Source of the DNA: Cyclobacteriaceae bacterium
GTDB lineage: Bacteria; Bacteroidota; Bacteroidia; Cytophagales; Cyclobacteriaceae
Direction of reading: 5' to 3'
Assembly (NCBI GenBank): GCA_019694875.1
Contig: JAIBBC010000001.1
Coordinates: 1-64,000 of the forward strand
DNA length: 64,000 nt
Part shown: positions 52,594 through 62,373 of the stretch, piece after piece
Numbering within the stretch: position 1 is the first letter of the stretch
Layout: the number at the start of each line of letters is the position of its first letter
Notes under the pieces: generated by a model
The model's database searches: none
Seen by the model: the letters and a program-made list of their open reading frames with translations, nothing else
What the model was told of the DNA's origin: nothing
Translations under genes and position numbers: made by a program

Positions 52594-53997
52594 ATGAAAC
52601 TTACCGGAAACGACCTATTAACCCTCGGCTTTGCAGAAGGCAAGGCGATGGGCATTGCCCTCGCGATTCTTGAAAAAGAATATGCTTCGCTTTCAATCGA
52701 AGAACAATCAGCTTTGCTTAAGAAAGTTATTGAGAATCCTGCAGCCTATACAAACGATAAAAATTTCGCTACGCTTGCGAATGCGCTTATGCCACCGATC
52801 GAAACTACGATCGCACTTCATGAAGGCAAACAGTACCAGATTTATGGTGCTGAAGCTATTGAAGATGGCGCTATCGCGCAGATGCAAACTGCTATGAAAT
52901 TGCCGATAGCGGTTTCGGGAGCGTTGATGCCTGACGCCCATCAGGGTTATGGATTACCGATCGGTGGTGTGCTGGCAACAAACAACGCGGTTATCCCGTA
53001 CGGGGTGGGCGTAGATATTGGCTGTCGCATGTGTTTAACGTTGTACGACTTGCCGGTGGCCGAACTCGATGAAAAGAAAGACGCATTCAAAAAATTGCTG
53101 ATCAACAATACTCAATTCGGAACAGCAGTTTTCAAGCGCCCGAAGGATCATGAGATCTTTCAACGACCGGAGTTCAACGACATTAAAGTTGTGCGCGAGT
53201 TAAAAGACCGCGCCTGGAAACAAATCGGGACATCCGGAGGCGGAAATCATTTCGTGGAATTTGGGATCGTGGAGATCGTCTCTCCCGTGAATGAATACAA
53301 TGTTGTACCAGGAAGATATCTGGCGTTGCTATCGCACTCCGGGTCACGCGGCCTTGGCGCAAGCATTGCCGGCCACTATACGAAAGTAGCAATGGACACG
53401 TGCAGGCTGCCGCAGGAAGCAAAGCATCTTGCGTGGCTTGACCTTGACACGGAAGCTGGCCAGGAATACTGGCTCGCCATGAACCTGGCAGGTGACTATG
53501 CTTCGGCTTGTCATCATCAGATTCATGAGCGCGTTGCGATTGGCTTGCGGGAAACACCTGTGGCCATGATTGAAAACCATCACAACTTCGCATGGAAAGA
53601 AAAAGATGCGCATGGCAATGAAATCATCGTTCACCGGAAAGGTGCCACGCCAGCCGGAAAGGGAGTGCTCGGAATTATTCCAGGCTCGATGGCTACACCG
53701 GGATTTATTGTTCGAGGTAAAGGTGAAGCAGCCTCGGTAAACTCCGCATCGCACGGTGCCGGCAGAACGATGTCGCGTACACGCGCGAAGCAAACGCTAT
53801 CAGGTGCCGATGTAAATGCATTCTTAAAACAGGCTGGCGTTGAGCTGATCGGCTCCGGTCTTGATGAAGCACCTATGGCTTACAAAGACATTCACCAAGT
53901 GATGAATGCGCAACAAGAATTAGTGGACGTTTTGGGCTCGTTTATGCCCAAAATTGTCCGCATGTGCGGTGATGAACGATTTAAGGAAGTAGATTAG
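52594..53997 (+). CDS. rtcB: RNA-splicing/repair ligase RtcB
   Basis: The 467-residue protein joins 2',3'-cyclic-phosphate (3'-phosphate) to 5'-OH RNA ends with GTP and Mn2+. Metal and guanylate ligands are visible: D141-I-G-C144, H219 in GGGNHF, H248 in LSHSGSRG, H329/H330 in NHHNF, and the guanylylated His387 in SASHGAGR. The ~60-residue N-terminal extension is typical of bacterial forms with a slipin partner. No rtcA, archease or RtcR gene is seen. The divergent WYL-PhyH protein and the tRNA-like RNA upstream are the likely regulatory and substrate-related partners. Confidence 0.95.
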   Translation: MKLTGNDLLTLGFAEGKAMGIALAILEKEYASLSIEEQSALLKKVIENPAAYTNDKNFATLANALMPPIETTIALHEGKQYQIYGAEAIEDGAIAQMQTAMKLPIAVSGALMPDAHQGYGLPIGGVLATNNAVIPYGVGVDIGCRMCLTLYDLPVAELDEKKDAFKKLLINNTQFGTAVFKRPKDHEIFQRPEFNDIKVVRELKDRAWKQIGTSGGGNHFVEFGIVEIVSPVNEYNVVPGRYLALLSHSGSRGLGASIAGHYTKVAMDTCRLPQEAKHLAWLDLDTEAGQEYWLAMNLAGDYASACHHQIHERVAIGLRETPVAMIENHHNFAWKEKDAHGNEIIVHRKGATPAGKGVLGIIPGSMATPGFIVRGKGEAASVNSASHGAGRTMSRTRAKQTLSGADVNAFLKQAGVELIGSGLDEAPMAYKDIHQVMNAQQELVDVLGSFMPKIVRMCGDERFKEVD

Positions 53998-54018
53998 CAA
54001 GTATGACAGGTTGAGGTG

Positions 54019-57000
54019 CTACCGAATCAGTTGCACCCAACCTTTTGCCGACTTCTCTTTATTCCAGCACGTGGTATATTGTGCTGTCCAATAATAAATA
54101 CCGGGAGAGACGTTCTCACCCGACCACCGGAAGTTGACATCATTGGTTTGAAAAACCTGACGACCGTAGCGATTGATCACCGTGAGTGAAAATTTCTCGA
54201 TACCATTCGACCGCACCTCAAAGAAATCATTTACGTTGTCGTTGTTCGCGGTGAACACGTTCGGAATGAACATGCTGTCAGCAACCGCGGTTACCATCAC
54301 CGGAAGAGACATTAGCGTGCAAAAGCTCTTTTTAGCTTCCACCGTGTATGCTCCGGGTTCGTTTACACCAAGTATCTCCCGGGTTGCGTTGGTAATTTTA
54401 TTACCATCCGGTCCAAACCAGGCCAGCGTTGATTGTTCGTCTATATTTAAGGCAGTCAACTGAACGGGCTTATCTCCGCAAATTTCTTCTCCTGTATATT
54501 CAACAACGGGTTGTTTCAACTTGTCAACCGTTACCATAATAGAATCCTTCCAATGACATCCGACTGACGTCACAAAATTATACCGCGCTTTGTAACTACC
54601 ATTTTCCAATCCGGCAGGATTGAAGGTGCCCGAAACGGAAACCGCTTCACCATCCCATTGCCCGGAAGCTGGCGATGCAATCAACTGCCATGGCTGGTCA
54701 TCGCATAACACGGGAACTGTTTCAAGGTCAATGTCTACGGTCGCTTCGTTCAATACCTGGAACGTTTCAACGCGATCGGGGCAAACACCGCGGTCGATTA
54801 CCGCCTGATAGTAACCCGGCAACGTAGCCGTAATCTCCTGTTTAAAGGAATCGATTTTTATAAAGGCGTCATTCAGGCCGGCCTTGAAATACCAGCGATA
54901 ATCGCCCGCGCTGCGGTTTGTTTGAAGGATTACGGGTATTTCAGCATCCATGCATTTGGTTTGGAGGGCGGGCGATTGCGTTATCACGTTTACCACGTTC
55001 GCCTGAACTTCAATCTGCACGGTAGCTTCACAGCCTGATCGTTCATAAGTAATGGTGTGAATTCCGGCACCAGCCGCGGATGGATTGAACATTCCGGTAA
55101 CCGGATTAACTCCCGGGCCGCTCCAGTTACCATTTTTCGGAAAGCCCTGAAGTTTGAAAGGCGATTGATCGAGACATTGCACATCCACTTCAGTCACCAC
55201 AGGCAGCTGCATCATTGTTTGCACACTTCCCGCCCGCAAGCCTGACTGGTTATCATCCAGATGCGCACCTACGTATAGGTAGCGGTCGGAAACATAAATA
55301 GAAGCACCATATCCATCCAGATATTCCGGTTCAAATGACTCAACCTGCCGGACTTCCTGATTTGTGGTTTGCCAGTCTATGCCGGGTGGTTTTTTATAAT
55401 GATAAACTTTTCCGGGATGAAGCGCATTGTCGTGGTTAGTCAGGTTGTCAGCCACATTGTATTCATCTGATTTACCGGGCGCACCCACAAAAATATCTGT
55501 GTGATCGATTGCTACGGTCATCCCGAATTTATCCATCAGTTTAGGGTCGCTTGGTGTTATACGCGCAATTTCGGTGAGCTCTCCGCGCCAGCCGTTCGCG
55601 GGTTGTTTGAATACATACACGGCTCCTGAAATTACGCGGCCTGGCGGCATCGGGAACACATATCCCGGCGAGTAAGGGGCGCCAACCACGATATACTTAC
55701 CATGCATGGAAACGCTTGTACCAAACCGATCGCTCCATCCCTGATCACTGGTAAAAAGCCGGGCATCTTCGGTTGCCGTTTTCCATTCATCCTTTTTGCG
55801 AAATACGTATACGTTTTTGCGATAGCTTATGTCCGGTGAAATATGTCCTGTACCGGCAACCAGTAAACTGTCATTCATCACGAGGCTGTTTCCAAAAAAA
55901 TCGCTGCGTTGATGAAAAGCCGGTTCCAATGTTGCCAGGTAATCAAACTTCTTTGTCGCCTCATTCTCTTTATATATGTGAACTTTACCAACCCGCTCGG
56001 AGTCTCCCTGATAAAACTCGGTGACTGCACAATATCCTTTTGTCCATACAATCCTTCTTCCGAAATTTATCTGCGGGCCCAGGTTGGGCGGAACCATTTG
56101 CGATGAATATTTCCACCCATCAGCCGTGAGCCGGTAAACATAAACCTTACCCATGCCTGAAAAGGCACGCGCACCATCAGCCCGAAGGGAATCTTTATAG
56201 GGAGCGCCTATAAAGAGTATACTGTCGCCTATCGCGAGGCTGTGTCCAAAACTTGAATAGTTTTCAAGCTCCGGGTTAAAAATTCGATGAATTGGTTCAA
56301 CCTGCGATCCTTTCGCATCGAACAGGTAGATAACACCTGTATCCGATCCGCGTTTATCATCCCGTTCTGCGCTAATGGCCAGCCAGTCGGCATTCACCGA
56401 AAACACTTTACCGAAGAAATCATCTGTTGCATTTATGCTGTTTGTATGATGTATCTCCTGGGTAAGCACATCGGGCGTCTCCCATTTGGCTGCTGGCGCT
56501 TCGCAGGCGAGAATTAAATCATTGCCGACTGATGTATAACTGAATCTATTCGGGCACCCCAAAACAAGATGATTACCGTTGAGCTTCAGCTCACGCCCAA
56601 TGTTGGATCCTTCCGCCAGTGTCATACTTCCAATTTCAAATTTTATTGCACCGGCCGACCACCCGCTCACGGGCTTCTTAAAACCAAGAACACCTTTATA
56701 ATTCTCGTTGGAGGTGAATACATAATTTTCATTTGCAACGAGTCGCGCGTTTGATTGCACATACCCGGGCGATTGCAACATAAGGGGCTCCGCAGTGTCG
56801 ACCCATCCGGCCGGTGGCTTTTCAAAGACGTAGATGGATTGGTTGTACACAGGACCAGCAGTTGTATGAACGCCCTGCACAAATACCGTATTATTGCTAA
56901 TGGCAACAGCAACTCCAAAACCTTCCCAGTTAGAAGCATTTTGTTCGGCAGCGCGCAGGGCAACCGGTACGGTGGAATATAACCCCGCGTTTTTTGTATA

Positions 57001-57756
57001 GATAAATGCTCCTCCATTTGAATGGTCAGCCTGCTGGTATTGCTCTGTGGCCAGCGCGATGATGTCAACATCTAACGCGAGATTCCATTGATAAAAAGCA
57101 AAACCCGGAGAATTGGCGGGAGTAGTAATTGACTGTGATAAAGAAAAAACTCCGCCCGATTTTGCATAAACTTCAAGCAAGCTTTGCGTGCCCTTGTAAG
57201 ATATCGCAACCAGTTCGTTATTCAGGATATCGAATTGTCCGAATGTTTCCCACTCACTGATCGTTCCGAAGGGTTTAGCAATTACATAGGATTCCGAGGA
57301 GGTTGACCATTCATCAGAGGACCCTTTCTCAAAGATGTAGAGTTTGCTTCGGGGTATGCCGTCATCGTTATATTCGCGACCAAGTATTGCAATGGAGTTT
57401 CCGGAAATTGCAACCTGACTTCCAAACTGCAGATGTTTTGCCGGATCGGAAGGGGTAAGCGTGGCTGTTTCAACCCACTTGCCGTTCACATCAAACTTAT
57501 ACACGATCACCCGACCTGAGTAAACAGCCTGCGCACTATTCTCAGGCATTCCGGCAATCATATAGTTTCCTTCAACATCAACCGATGTACCCAATTGTTC
57601 AAACCGGGATTCATCGGGGGTAGGCAAAAAGATCCTGCTTGGCAGTGTACATTGCTGTGCTGCAGCCTGGTCAGCTAAAGCAAGGATGATTGTTATCGCT
57701 GCAGCGCAAAAAAAATCCTGCCCCTTGAGAAGTTTCAAAATCGTGTGCAATCGCAT
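54019..57756 (-). CDS. Large secreted FG-GAP-like protein with gliding-motility C-terminal domain
   Basis: The 1245-residue protein starts at ATG 57756, with a signal peptide cleaved after QAAAQ. Residues ~35-860 are repeated FG-GAP/beta-propeller-like units with phrases such as FGTSVDVEGNYMIAGMPENS, FGSQVAISGNSIAILG and FGMTVAIDHTDIFVGAPGKS. Ig-like or PKD-like segments run to ~1155. The C-terminus (FIPNVFTANNDNVNDFFEV to YYWTAQYTTCWNKE) is the CHU_C type B T9SS sorting domain. It is probably exported to the surface or medium. Binding function is inferred. It converges on rtcB. Confidence 0.85.
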   Translation of the reverse strand: MRLHTILKLLKGQDFFCAAAITIILALADQAAAQQCTLPSRIFLPTPDESRFEQLGTSVDVEGNYMIAGMPENSAQAVYSGRVIVYKFDVNGKWVETATLTPSDPAKHLQFGSQVAISGNSIAILGREYNDDGIPRSKLYIFEKGSSDEWSTSSESYVIAKPFGTISEWETFGQFDILNNELVAISYKGTQSLLEVYAKSGGVFSLSQSITTPANSPGFAFYQWNLALDVDIIALATEQYQQADHSNGGAFIYTKNAGLYSTVPVALRAAEQNASNWEGFGVAVAISNNTVFVQGVHTTAGPVYNQSIYVFEKPPAGWVDTAEPLMLQSPGYVQSNARLVANENYVFTSNENYKGVLGFKKPVSGWSAGAIKFEIGSMTLAEGSNIGRELKLNGNHLVLGCPNRFSYTSVGNDLILACEAPAAKWETPDVLTQEIHHTNSINATDDFFGKVFSVNADWLAISAERDDKRGSDTGVIYLFDAKGSQVEPIHRIFNPELENYSSFGHSLAIGDSILFIGAPYKDSLRADGARAFSGMGKVYVYRLTADGWKYSSQMVPPNLGPQINFGRRIVWTKGYCAVTEFYQGDSERVGKVHIYKENEATKKFDYLATLEPAFHQRSDFFGNSLVMNDSLLVAGTGHISPDISYRKNVYVFRKKDEWKTATEDARLFTSDQGWSDRFGTSVSMHGKYIVVGAPYSPGYVFPMPPGRVISGAVYVFKQPANGWRGELTEIARITPSDPKLMDKFGMTVAIDHTDIFVGAPGKSDEYNVADNLTNHDNALHPGKVYHYKKPPGIDWQTTNQEVRQVESFEPEYLDGYGASIYVSDRYLYVGAHLDDNQSGLRAGSVQTMMQLPVVTEVDVQCLDQSPFKLQGFPKNGNWSGPGVNPVTGMFNPSAAGAGIHTITYERSGCEATVQIEVQANVVNVITQSPALQTKCMDAEIPVILQTNRSAGDYRWYFKAGLNDAFIKIDSFKQEITATLPGYYQAVIDRGVCPDRVETFQVLNEATVDIDLETVPVLCDDQPWQLIASPASGQWDGEAVSVSGTFNPAGLENGSYKARYNFVTSVGCHWKDSIMVTVDKLKQPVVEYTGEEICGDKPVQLTALNIDEQSTLAWFGPDGNKITNATREILGVNEPGAYTVEAKKSFCTLMSLPVMVTAVADSMFIPNVFTANNDNVNDFFEVRSNGIEKFSLTVINRYGRQVFQTNDVNFRWSGENVSPGIYYWTAQYTTCWNKEKSAKGWVQLIR

Positions 57757-57841
57757 CAATTCACGTGAACCGAAGACTAAAGGTCATCAATCGTATTCAC
57801 TCCTGCAAAAGTTCAGTGGTTCAGGCCGGTTGGATCAGGGA

Positions 57842-58054
57842 TTAAACTTTTTGTGATTCAAGGTTTGATTTACTGCTCTGCGCAACGCAATGCGCCTCAA
57901 TATCAACCGCAAGGTCTTCAATGTGGTGGTAGGTTTCTCCTTTGAATTCTACATTCCGGCCCTGAAGCAAAAAACCTTTTACAGTAGCGAGCAGCTCGGC
58001 CCGAAGGGCTGTACTCATGTCGCAGTAATGTTCAAGCAAACGATCAACTTTCAT
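57842..58054 (-). CDS. 70-residue protein under the ATAGGAG palindrome
   Basis: The small soluble, partly helical protein begins MKVDRLLEHYCDMSTALRAE, with GRNVEFKGETYHHIEDLAVD in the middle. No family recognised. Its upstream region (57 bp away) carries the same palindrome as the two leaders of the 37-47 kb cluster, so it may share the regulator. Confidence 0.55.
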   Translation of the reverse strand: MKVDRLLEHYCDMSTALRAELLATVKGFLLQGRNVEFKGETYHHIEDLAVDIEAHCVAQSSKSNLESQKV

Positions 58055-58110
58055 AACGTGGGGATTATTGATAACCGGGTGTAAAGAAAAAAATTCCCCC
58101 GGAATATTAT

Positions 58111-58127
58111 GTAGGAGAAACTCCTAT
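58111..58127 (-). promoter_or_regulatory. Third copy of the TAGGAG-N3-CTCCTA palindrome
   Basis: TAGGAGAAACTCCTA differs from the copies at 39481 and 47096 only at the centre and one edge base. It lies 57 bp upstream of the 70-residue gene. The 144 bp on its other side, to 58271, hold no other feature except a short CCCGG-type inverted repeat near 58172-58185. Confidence 0.65.
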
Positions 58128-58271
58128 CGAATCAGGCTGGCATAAGCAGATTTTATATCTAAAAAAATGCCCGGCAGTCATACCGGGCAATATTTGTAAA
58201 CATCATGAAGTCAGATTTAACGTTGGGCCGACTTGTCGATTGAAGTCTGGCCGTGTGATCGTATGCGTTTC

Positions 58272-59180
58272 CTACTTGTCGATATAATTCTGAATCGAAT
58301 ACGTAAATCCGATGTTGAACGCCTGGCTTAGCTGCACTTCATCGTCCTGGTCAAAATCATACAGCAGAATTCCGCCTGCACTTACTGTGATAAAGCGATT
58401 CACTTTTGCATTCAGCATGAGGTCGAGGCGATGGTCAATTGTTTTACCTTCCAATGTTTCGTAGTTGGCAAACATCAGGTACTTGAATTTCAGGTTCAGG
58501 TTTTTAGCAATGTCTTTATCGAAGTCGGCCGTGAGCTGGAATGCAAGCCACTCGAAACGGGTATCCTCTCCTACTTCCACGCCATACGGAGCAATGGAAT
58601 CAACGGCATCAAAGCGGCCATTGTTGTTTCTCAGTAATGTTAAGCGTGGAGCTAATGGTGAAATACGCACTTTAAAATAATCGACCGGGTGATATTCAAA
58701 ACCCACTGCGACTGTTACAAAGGCCGGTGCCAGGAAATCAGAAATCAATGCTGCTTCACCATCATCCGAATACTTGTAACCCTTATAAAATTGAGAAGCG
58801 AAATTAAAGGAAGCAAACGCATCCCACTTTTTACTGAGCGAACGACCGTACTTGGTGTCAACAAAAAACCGGTCGAGTGTTTTGCGATATCCCTGACCGG
58901 AGTTTTTCACAAAGCCGTAAGTGAAGCCAATCTCATTGTCCCACGACTGTTTGTCGTCTTTATAATCGGCTTTGTAGTCGAAGTTGGTATTGAGACCAAT
59001 CGAGTTGATCCCGCCACCTTTCCAGTTCGAGGAGAAAGCAGCCTGGTTGAGGTTCAGATTAAAGATCATTTTTTTCCGCCATTTTGAAGTGCTGTCAGGC
59101 ACTACAATCTGGGCGTTCACGAAAAGGGGTAACACGAGAAGGCCGGCAATAACCAGCACAAGAAGGCGAGTGTACTTCAT
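58272..59180 (-). CDS. DUF3078 outer-membrane protein
   Basis: The 302-residue protein has a signal peptide (cleaved after FVNAQ). The DUF3078 start is WRKKMIFNLNLNQAAFSSNW, followed by GGINSIGLNTNFDYKADYKD; the rest is barrel strands ending in IGFTYSIQNYIDK. The family is confined to Bacteroidota and of unknown function. Single gene, divergent from the DUF4269 gene. Confidence 0.85.
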   Translation of the reverse strand: MKYTRLLVLVIAGLLVLPLFVNAQIVVPDSTSKWRKKMIFNLNLNQAAFSSNWKGGGINSIGLNTNFDYKADYKDDKQSWDNEIGFTYGFVKNSGQGYRKTLDRFFVDTKYGRSLSKKWDAFASFNFASQFYKGYKYSDDGEAALISDFLAPAFVTVAVGFEYHPVDYFKVRISPLAPRLTLLRNNNGRFDAVDSIAPYGVEVGEDTRFEWLAFQLTADFDKDIAKNLNLKFKYLMFANYETLEGKTIDHRLDLMLNAKVNRFITVSAGGILLYDFDQDDEVQLSQAFNIGFTYSIQNYIDK

Positions 59181-59286
59181 AGAGAGGTTAGACTTTATTT
59201 TGATTTGAAATTACCATGAAAAAGAATGCAGCACAACATACCACGCGCCATGAAAGATTGATAACTTGAATTTTCGTTGAACCGAC

Positions 59287-59805
59287 ATGATCGATTTTAC
59301 ACGTCTTGACTACCTGAACTCAGGAAATGATAAACAAAAGTGGGTTTACCGGGTACTGATCGGTCACCATGTGTTTGAAAAATTGCAGCGGTTCGATCCC
59401 ATTCTTACAGGAACCATCCCGATCAACATTGATGTACAGGCAAGTGATCTTGATATCATCTGCTGCTTTGCTTCCGCGGATGACTTTAAATGTCACCTTC
59501 AGGAGGCGTTCGGCATGGCAGAAGATTTCAAACTTTTTACACCCAAACGAACAGGAGCCGTGGCTGCCACCTTTATGCTGGAAGGCATAGTTCTCGAAAT
59601 TTACGGTCAGCCCGTACCGGTGCGCGAACAGGCTGCTTATCGCCACATGATAATAGAGTATAAAATCCTGCAGGAAAAGGGAGAAGCATTCCGGAACCAA
59701 ATTATTGAACTGAAGAAACAAGGAATTAAAACTGAGCCGGCTTTCGGAAAGTTGCTGGGAATCGAAGGTGATGCGTATGAGAACCTGTTAAAATTAAATT
59801 ACTGA
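59287..59805 (+). CDS. DUF4269 family protein
   Basis: In this 172-residue protein the N-terminal half contains ILTGTIPINIDVQASDLDII, which looks like the G-S/T...D-x-D core of a nucleotidyltransferase fold. The C-terminal half includes ILEKG-like YKILQEKGEAFRNQII and GIKTEPAFGKLLGI. DUF4269 has no established activity; a nucleotidyltransferase-like role is an inference. It is 48 bp before the HerA-like gene. Confidence 0.8.
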   Translation: MIDFTRLDYLNSGNDKQKWVYRVLIGHHVFEKLQRFDPILTGTIPINIDVQASDLDIICCFASADDFKCHLQEAFGMAEDFKLFTPKRTGAVAATFMLEGIVLEIYGQPVPVREQAAYRHMIIEYKILQEKGEAFRNQIIELKKQGIKTEPAFGKLLGIEGDAYENLLKLNY

Positions 59806-59853
59806 CGCGATCTCCCCGAATAGTATTAATTTTCGCATTCAAATTCCTCCGTT

Positions 59854-61413
59854 ATGAGTCGCGAAAAATTCCTCCAGGTTATCCAGCAATCGTACACCAC
59901 TCCGCTCCCTTCAATCTTTCTGGGCGCGGGCGTTCTTGATGGCGAAATCCTGGCCGGGGCAAAAGTGAATCTACCCTTGCGTATGATGAATCGGCACGGG
60001 CTTGTTACCGGTGCTACCGGATCGGGAAAAACACGCACACTGCAACTGATGGCCGAACAACTTTCAGCAGCCGGTGTACCGGTGTTCATGCCCGATATGA
60101 AAGGCGACCTCTCCGGTATGGCGAAGGAAGGTACCGCTAACGACAAAATCAACGACCGCGCCACTGCACTTGGCATCCAGTTTACTCCTTCGGGATTTCC
60201 GGTTGAACTCTATTCATTAAGCGGAAAGAAGGGTGCACAGATGCGCGCTACCGTTACAGAATTCGGGCCGGTGCTGCTCGGAAAAATTCTGGAACTTAAC
60301 GAAGTACAATCGGGCGTACTCGCAGTGGTATTTAAATATGCCGATGATAAGAATCTTCCGATTGTAGACCTGAACGATCTGAAAAAAGTTTTGAATTACC
60401 TGTCGGAAGGAGCCGGGGCGCAGGAGATCAAAGCCGACTACGGAAAAATATCCGGTGCAACGTCAGGCACCATTCTGCGGAAGATCGTTGCGCTCGAACA
60501 ACAAGGTGTGAGCCAGATTTTTGGTGAACGGTCGTTCGACATCCAGGATATGCTCGACAAAGTTGATGGCCGTGGCGTAATCAGTTTGCTTAATGTATCC
60601 GATGTACAGCAACAGCCAGCAATCTTCTCAACGTTCATGCTGGCATTATTAGCCGAATTATACCAGCAACTTCCCGAAGCTGGCGACCTTGATAAACCCA
60701 AGCTGATTTTCTTTCTGGATGAAGCACACCTCTTATTCAAAGATGCTCCGAAGGCATTTATGGACCAGATCGAGCAGGTGATTCGCCTTATCCGTTCGAA
60801 AGGTGTTGGCGTATTTTTCTGTACCCAGCTTACGCAGGATGTTCCGGCCACTATCTTATCACAACTCGGTAACCGCGTGCACCATGTGATCCGTGCATTC
60901 ACGCCCAACGATGTGAAAGCGTTAAAGGAAACAATCAAAACATTTCCGAAGTCGGAGTTCTACGACATGGAGCAGCAGTTTACACAACTCGGAACCGGAC
61001 AGGCTTTCATCACTGTACTGAATGAAAAAGGTATTCCAACCGAAACAGTTGTTACGCACCTCGCACCGCCTGCATCCATGATGGGGCCGCTCGCGACTAA
61101 CGAATATGAAAGTCATTTGCAGCAATCCGACCTGTTCAAAAAATACCAGGAAGCTGTTGATCCGCAAAGTGCTTTTGAAATTCTGGAAGAACGGATGAAC
61201 GCGCAGCAACAGGAAGCTCAACAAAAAGCAGAAGAAAAGGCAGCTTCAAAAGTGGCTACCAGTCGTAGACAGGAGAAATCAACTTTCGAAGAAGTACTGA
61301 GCTCGCCCGTTACGAAGCAGGTTGGAAAAGAGATTGTGCGCGGTGTGTTTGGAATGCTGTTCGGAACAACTCCGCGAAGAAAATCCTCGCGGAGAAGTGG
61401 TGGGTTCTTTTAA
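59854..61413 (+). CDS. yjgR: HerA-like ATPase (DUF853, YjgR family)
   Basis: The 519-residue protein has Walker A GATGSGKT (53-60), Walker B LIFFLDEAHLLF (~282) and an arginine-finger-like GNRVHHVIRAFTP. The C-terminal ~90 residues are a coiled coil rich in Q and E, then a basic tail (GTTPRRKSSRRSGGFF). Family members are hexameric HerA/FtsK-type pumps of uncertain substrate. Stop overlaps the convergent DUF2490 gene by 4 bp. Confidence 0.9.
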   Translation: MSREKFLQVIQQSYTTPLPSIFLGAGVLDGEILAGAKVNLPLRMMNRHGLVTGATGSGKTRTLQLMAEQLSAAGVPVFMPDMKGDLSGMAKEGTANDKINDRATALGIQFTPSGFPVELYSLSGKKGAQMRATVTEFGPVLLGKILELNEVQSGVLAVVFKYADDKNLPIVDLNDLKKVLNYLSEGAGAQEIKADYGKISGATSGTILRKIVALEQQGVSQIFGERSFDIQDMLDKVDGRGVISLLNVSDVQQQPAIFSTFMLALLAELYQQLPEAGDLDKPKLIFFLDEAHLLFKDAPKAFMDQIEQVIRLIRSKGVGVFFCTQLTQDVPATILSQLGNRVHHVIRAFTPNDVKALKETIKTFPKSEFYDMEQQFTQLGTGQAFITVLNEKGIPTETVVTHLAPPASMMGPLATNEYESHLQQSDLFKKYQEAVDPQSAFEILEERMNAQQQEAQQKAEEKAASKVATSRRQEKSTFEEVLSSPVTKQVGKEIVRGVFGMLFGTTPRRKSSRRSGGFF

Positions 61414-62177
61414 TTTTTTACTTCCCGGGTGAAGTCCAGGTTGTACGTAAACTGTGCCGATACCCCGATGTTGTTTTCCTGCTGCAAGCCATTCGCCTTT
61501 TTCAGCATCTGGTACATTGCTCCTGCCTGAAGTGACGCGTGTTTGTTAAACTGATAGCCCGCTCCAACAAATACCCGATTCTGATCCGGTGAGTGGTAGG
61601 TTACATTCTTGCCCCAGCTTGCAAAAATTTCATCGGATACGCTCAGGAAAACTGTATTGGGTTCAATCTTAGCGTGATTGAGCGGAATGGTTATCAAGGC
61701 ACGGTAGCGGAATCGCTCACGTTTGTCGTTATACTCATCGCCCACCGTTACACCTTCGCTCGAAAGGTGATGTGTTTGCAAAAAACGCTCCTCCAGTCGT
61801 GCACGATGCTGAAAGTTAAATCTTCCTGCCGCATGCTTGAATACAATCTGCTGATACATGCGATGCTCGTTGTTTGCAAATGCTGCCGGTTGCTTGCCAT
61901 ACGAATAATTCCAGGTGTACACGTAGCCCAAGGGAGTTACAATAAGATTTTTGAAAACCACGAACTCCACCGCGGTGCGGGCCTGGTGTTGTTGTGCTTC
62001 TTCGTGTACAAACCGTAGGTTGATTTCACCGTAAATGTTTATCCGCGGATGAACCTTCATGGTCGAATTAATCGAAAACCATTCCAGCGATTGATTTACG
62101 GTATTATCCGCTGATTGAGAAAAAGCGGAAATCGATACACAAAAAACAGCAATTACGGCCAACCTTAACTTTAACAT
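61410..62177 (-). CDS. DUF2490 outer-membrane protein
   Basis: The 255-residue protein has a signal peptide (cleaved after SISAFSQ). The DUF2490 barrel contains INIYGEINLRFVHEEAQQHQ, FKHAAGRFNFQHRARLEERF and RFRYRALITIPLNH. Function unknown; predicted outer-membrane beta-barrel. A Pho-box-like array of TTAACAT repeats lies 65-93 bp upstream, so it may be phosphate-controlled. Confidence 0.8.
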   Translation of the reverse strand: MLKLRLAVIAVFCVSISAFSQSADNTVNQSLEWFSINSTMKVHPRINIYGEINLRFVHEEAQQHQARTAVEFVVFKNLIVTPLGYVYTWNYSYGKQPAAFANNEHRMYQQIVFKHAAGRFNFQHRARLEERFLQTHHLSSEGVTVGDEYNDKRERFRYRALITIPLNHAKIEPNTVFLSVSDEIFASWGKNVTYHSPDQNRVFVGAGYQFNKHASLQAGAMYQMLKKANGLQQENNIGVSAQFTYNLDFTREVKN

Positions 62178-62241
62178 ATTGATAAGTTTCTGTTAATGGC
62201 AGCAAAGCTACTTTGGCTAAAATTACCCTAACATTAAGTCT

Positions 62242-62270
62242 TTAACATAGGGTTAACATTGACTTAACAT
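62242..62270. promoter_or_regulatory. Pho-box-like array of three TTAACAT direct repeats
   Basis: TTAACAT occurs at 62242-62248, 62253-62259 and 62264-62270, an exact 11-bp period. Eleven-bp-spaced direct repeats of this kind (TTAACA in Bacillus PhoP boxes) are bound by PhoB/PhoP-type response regulators. It precedes the DUF2490 gene (minus strand). No other feature is visible between 62178 and 62373. Confidence 0.5.
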
Positions 62271-62373
62271 TGGCCAAAAAAGTTCGTTTTCGGCAGCGGG
62301 GAAAGCGTTTTCAGAAAGTGCGCAGGGTTCCGGAATTTTGGAAAAAGGGCGATGCGGGATGATGTTTCAGATG

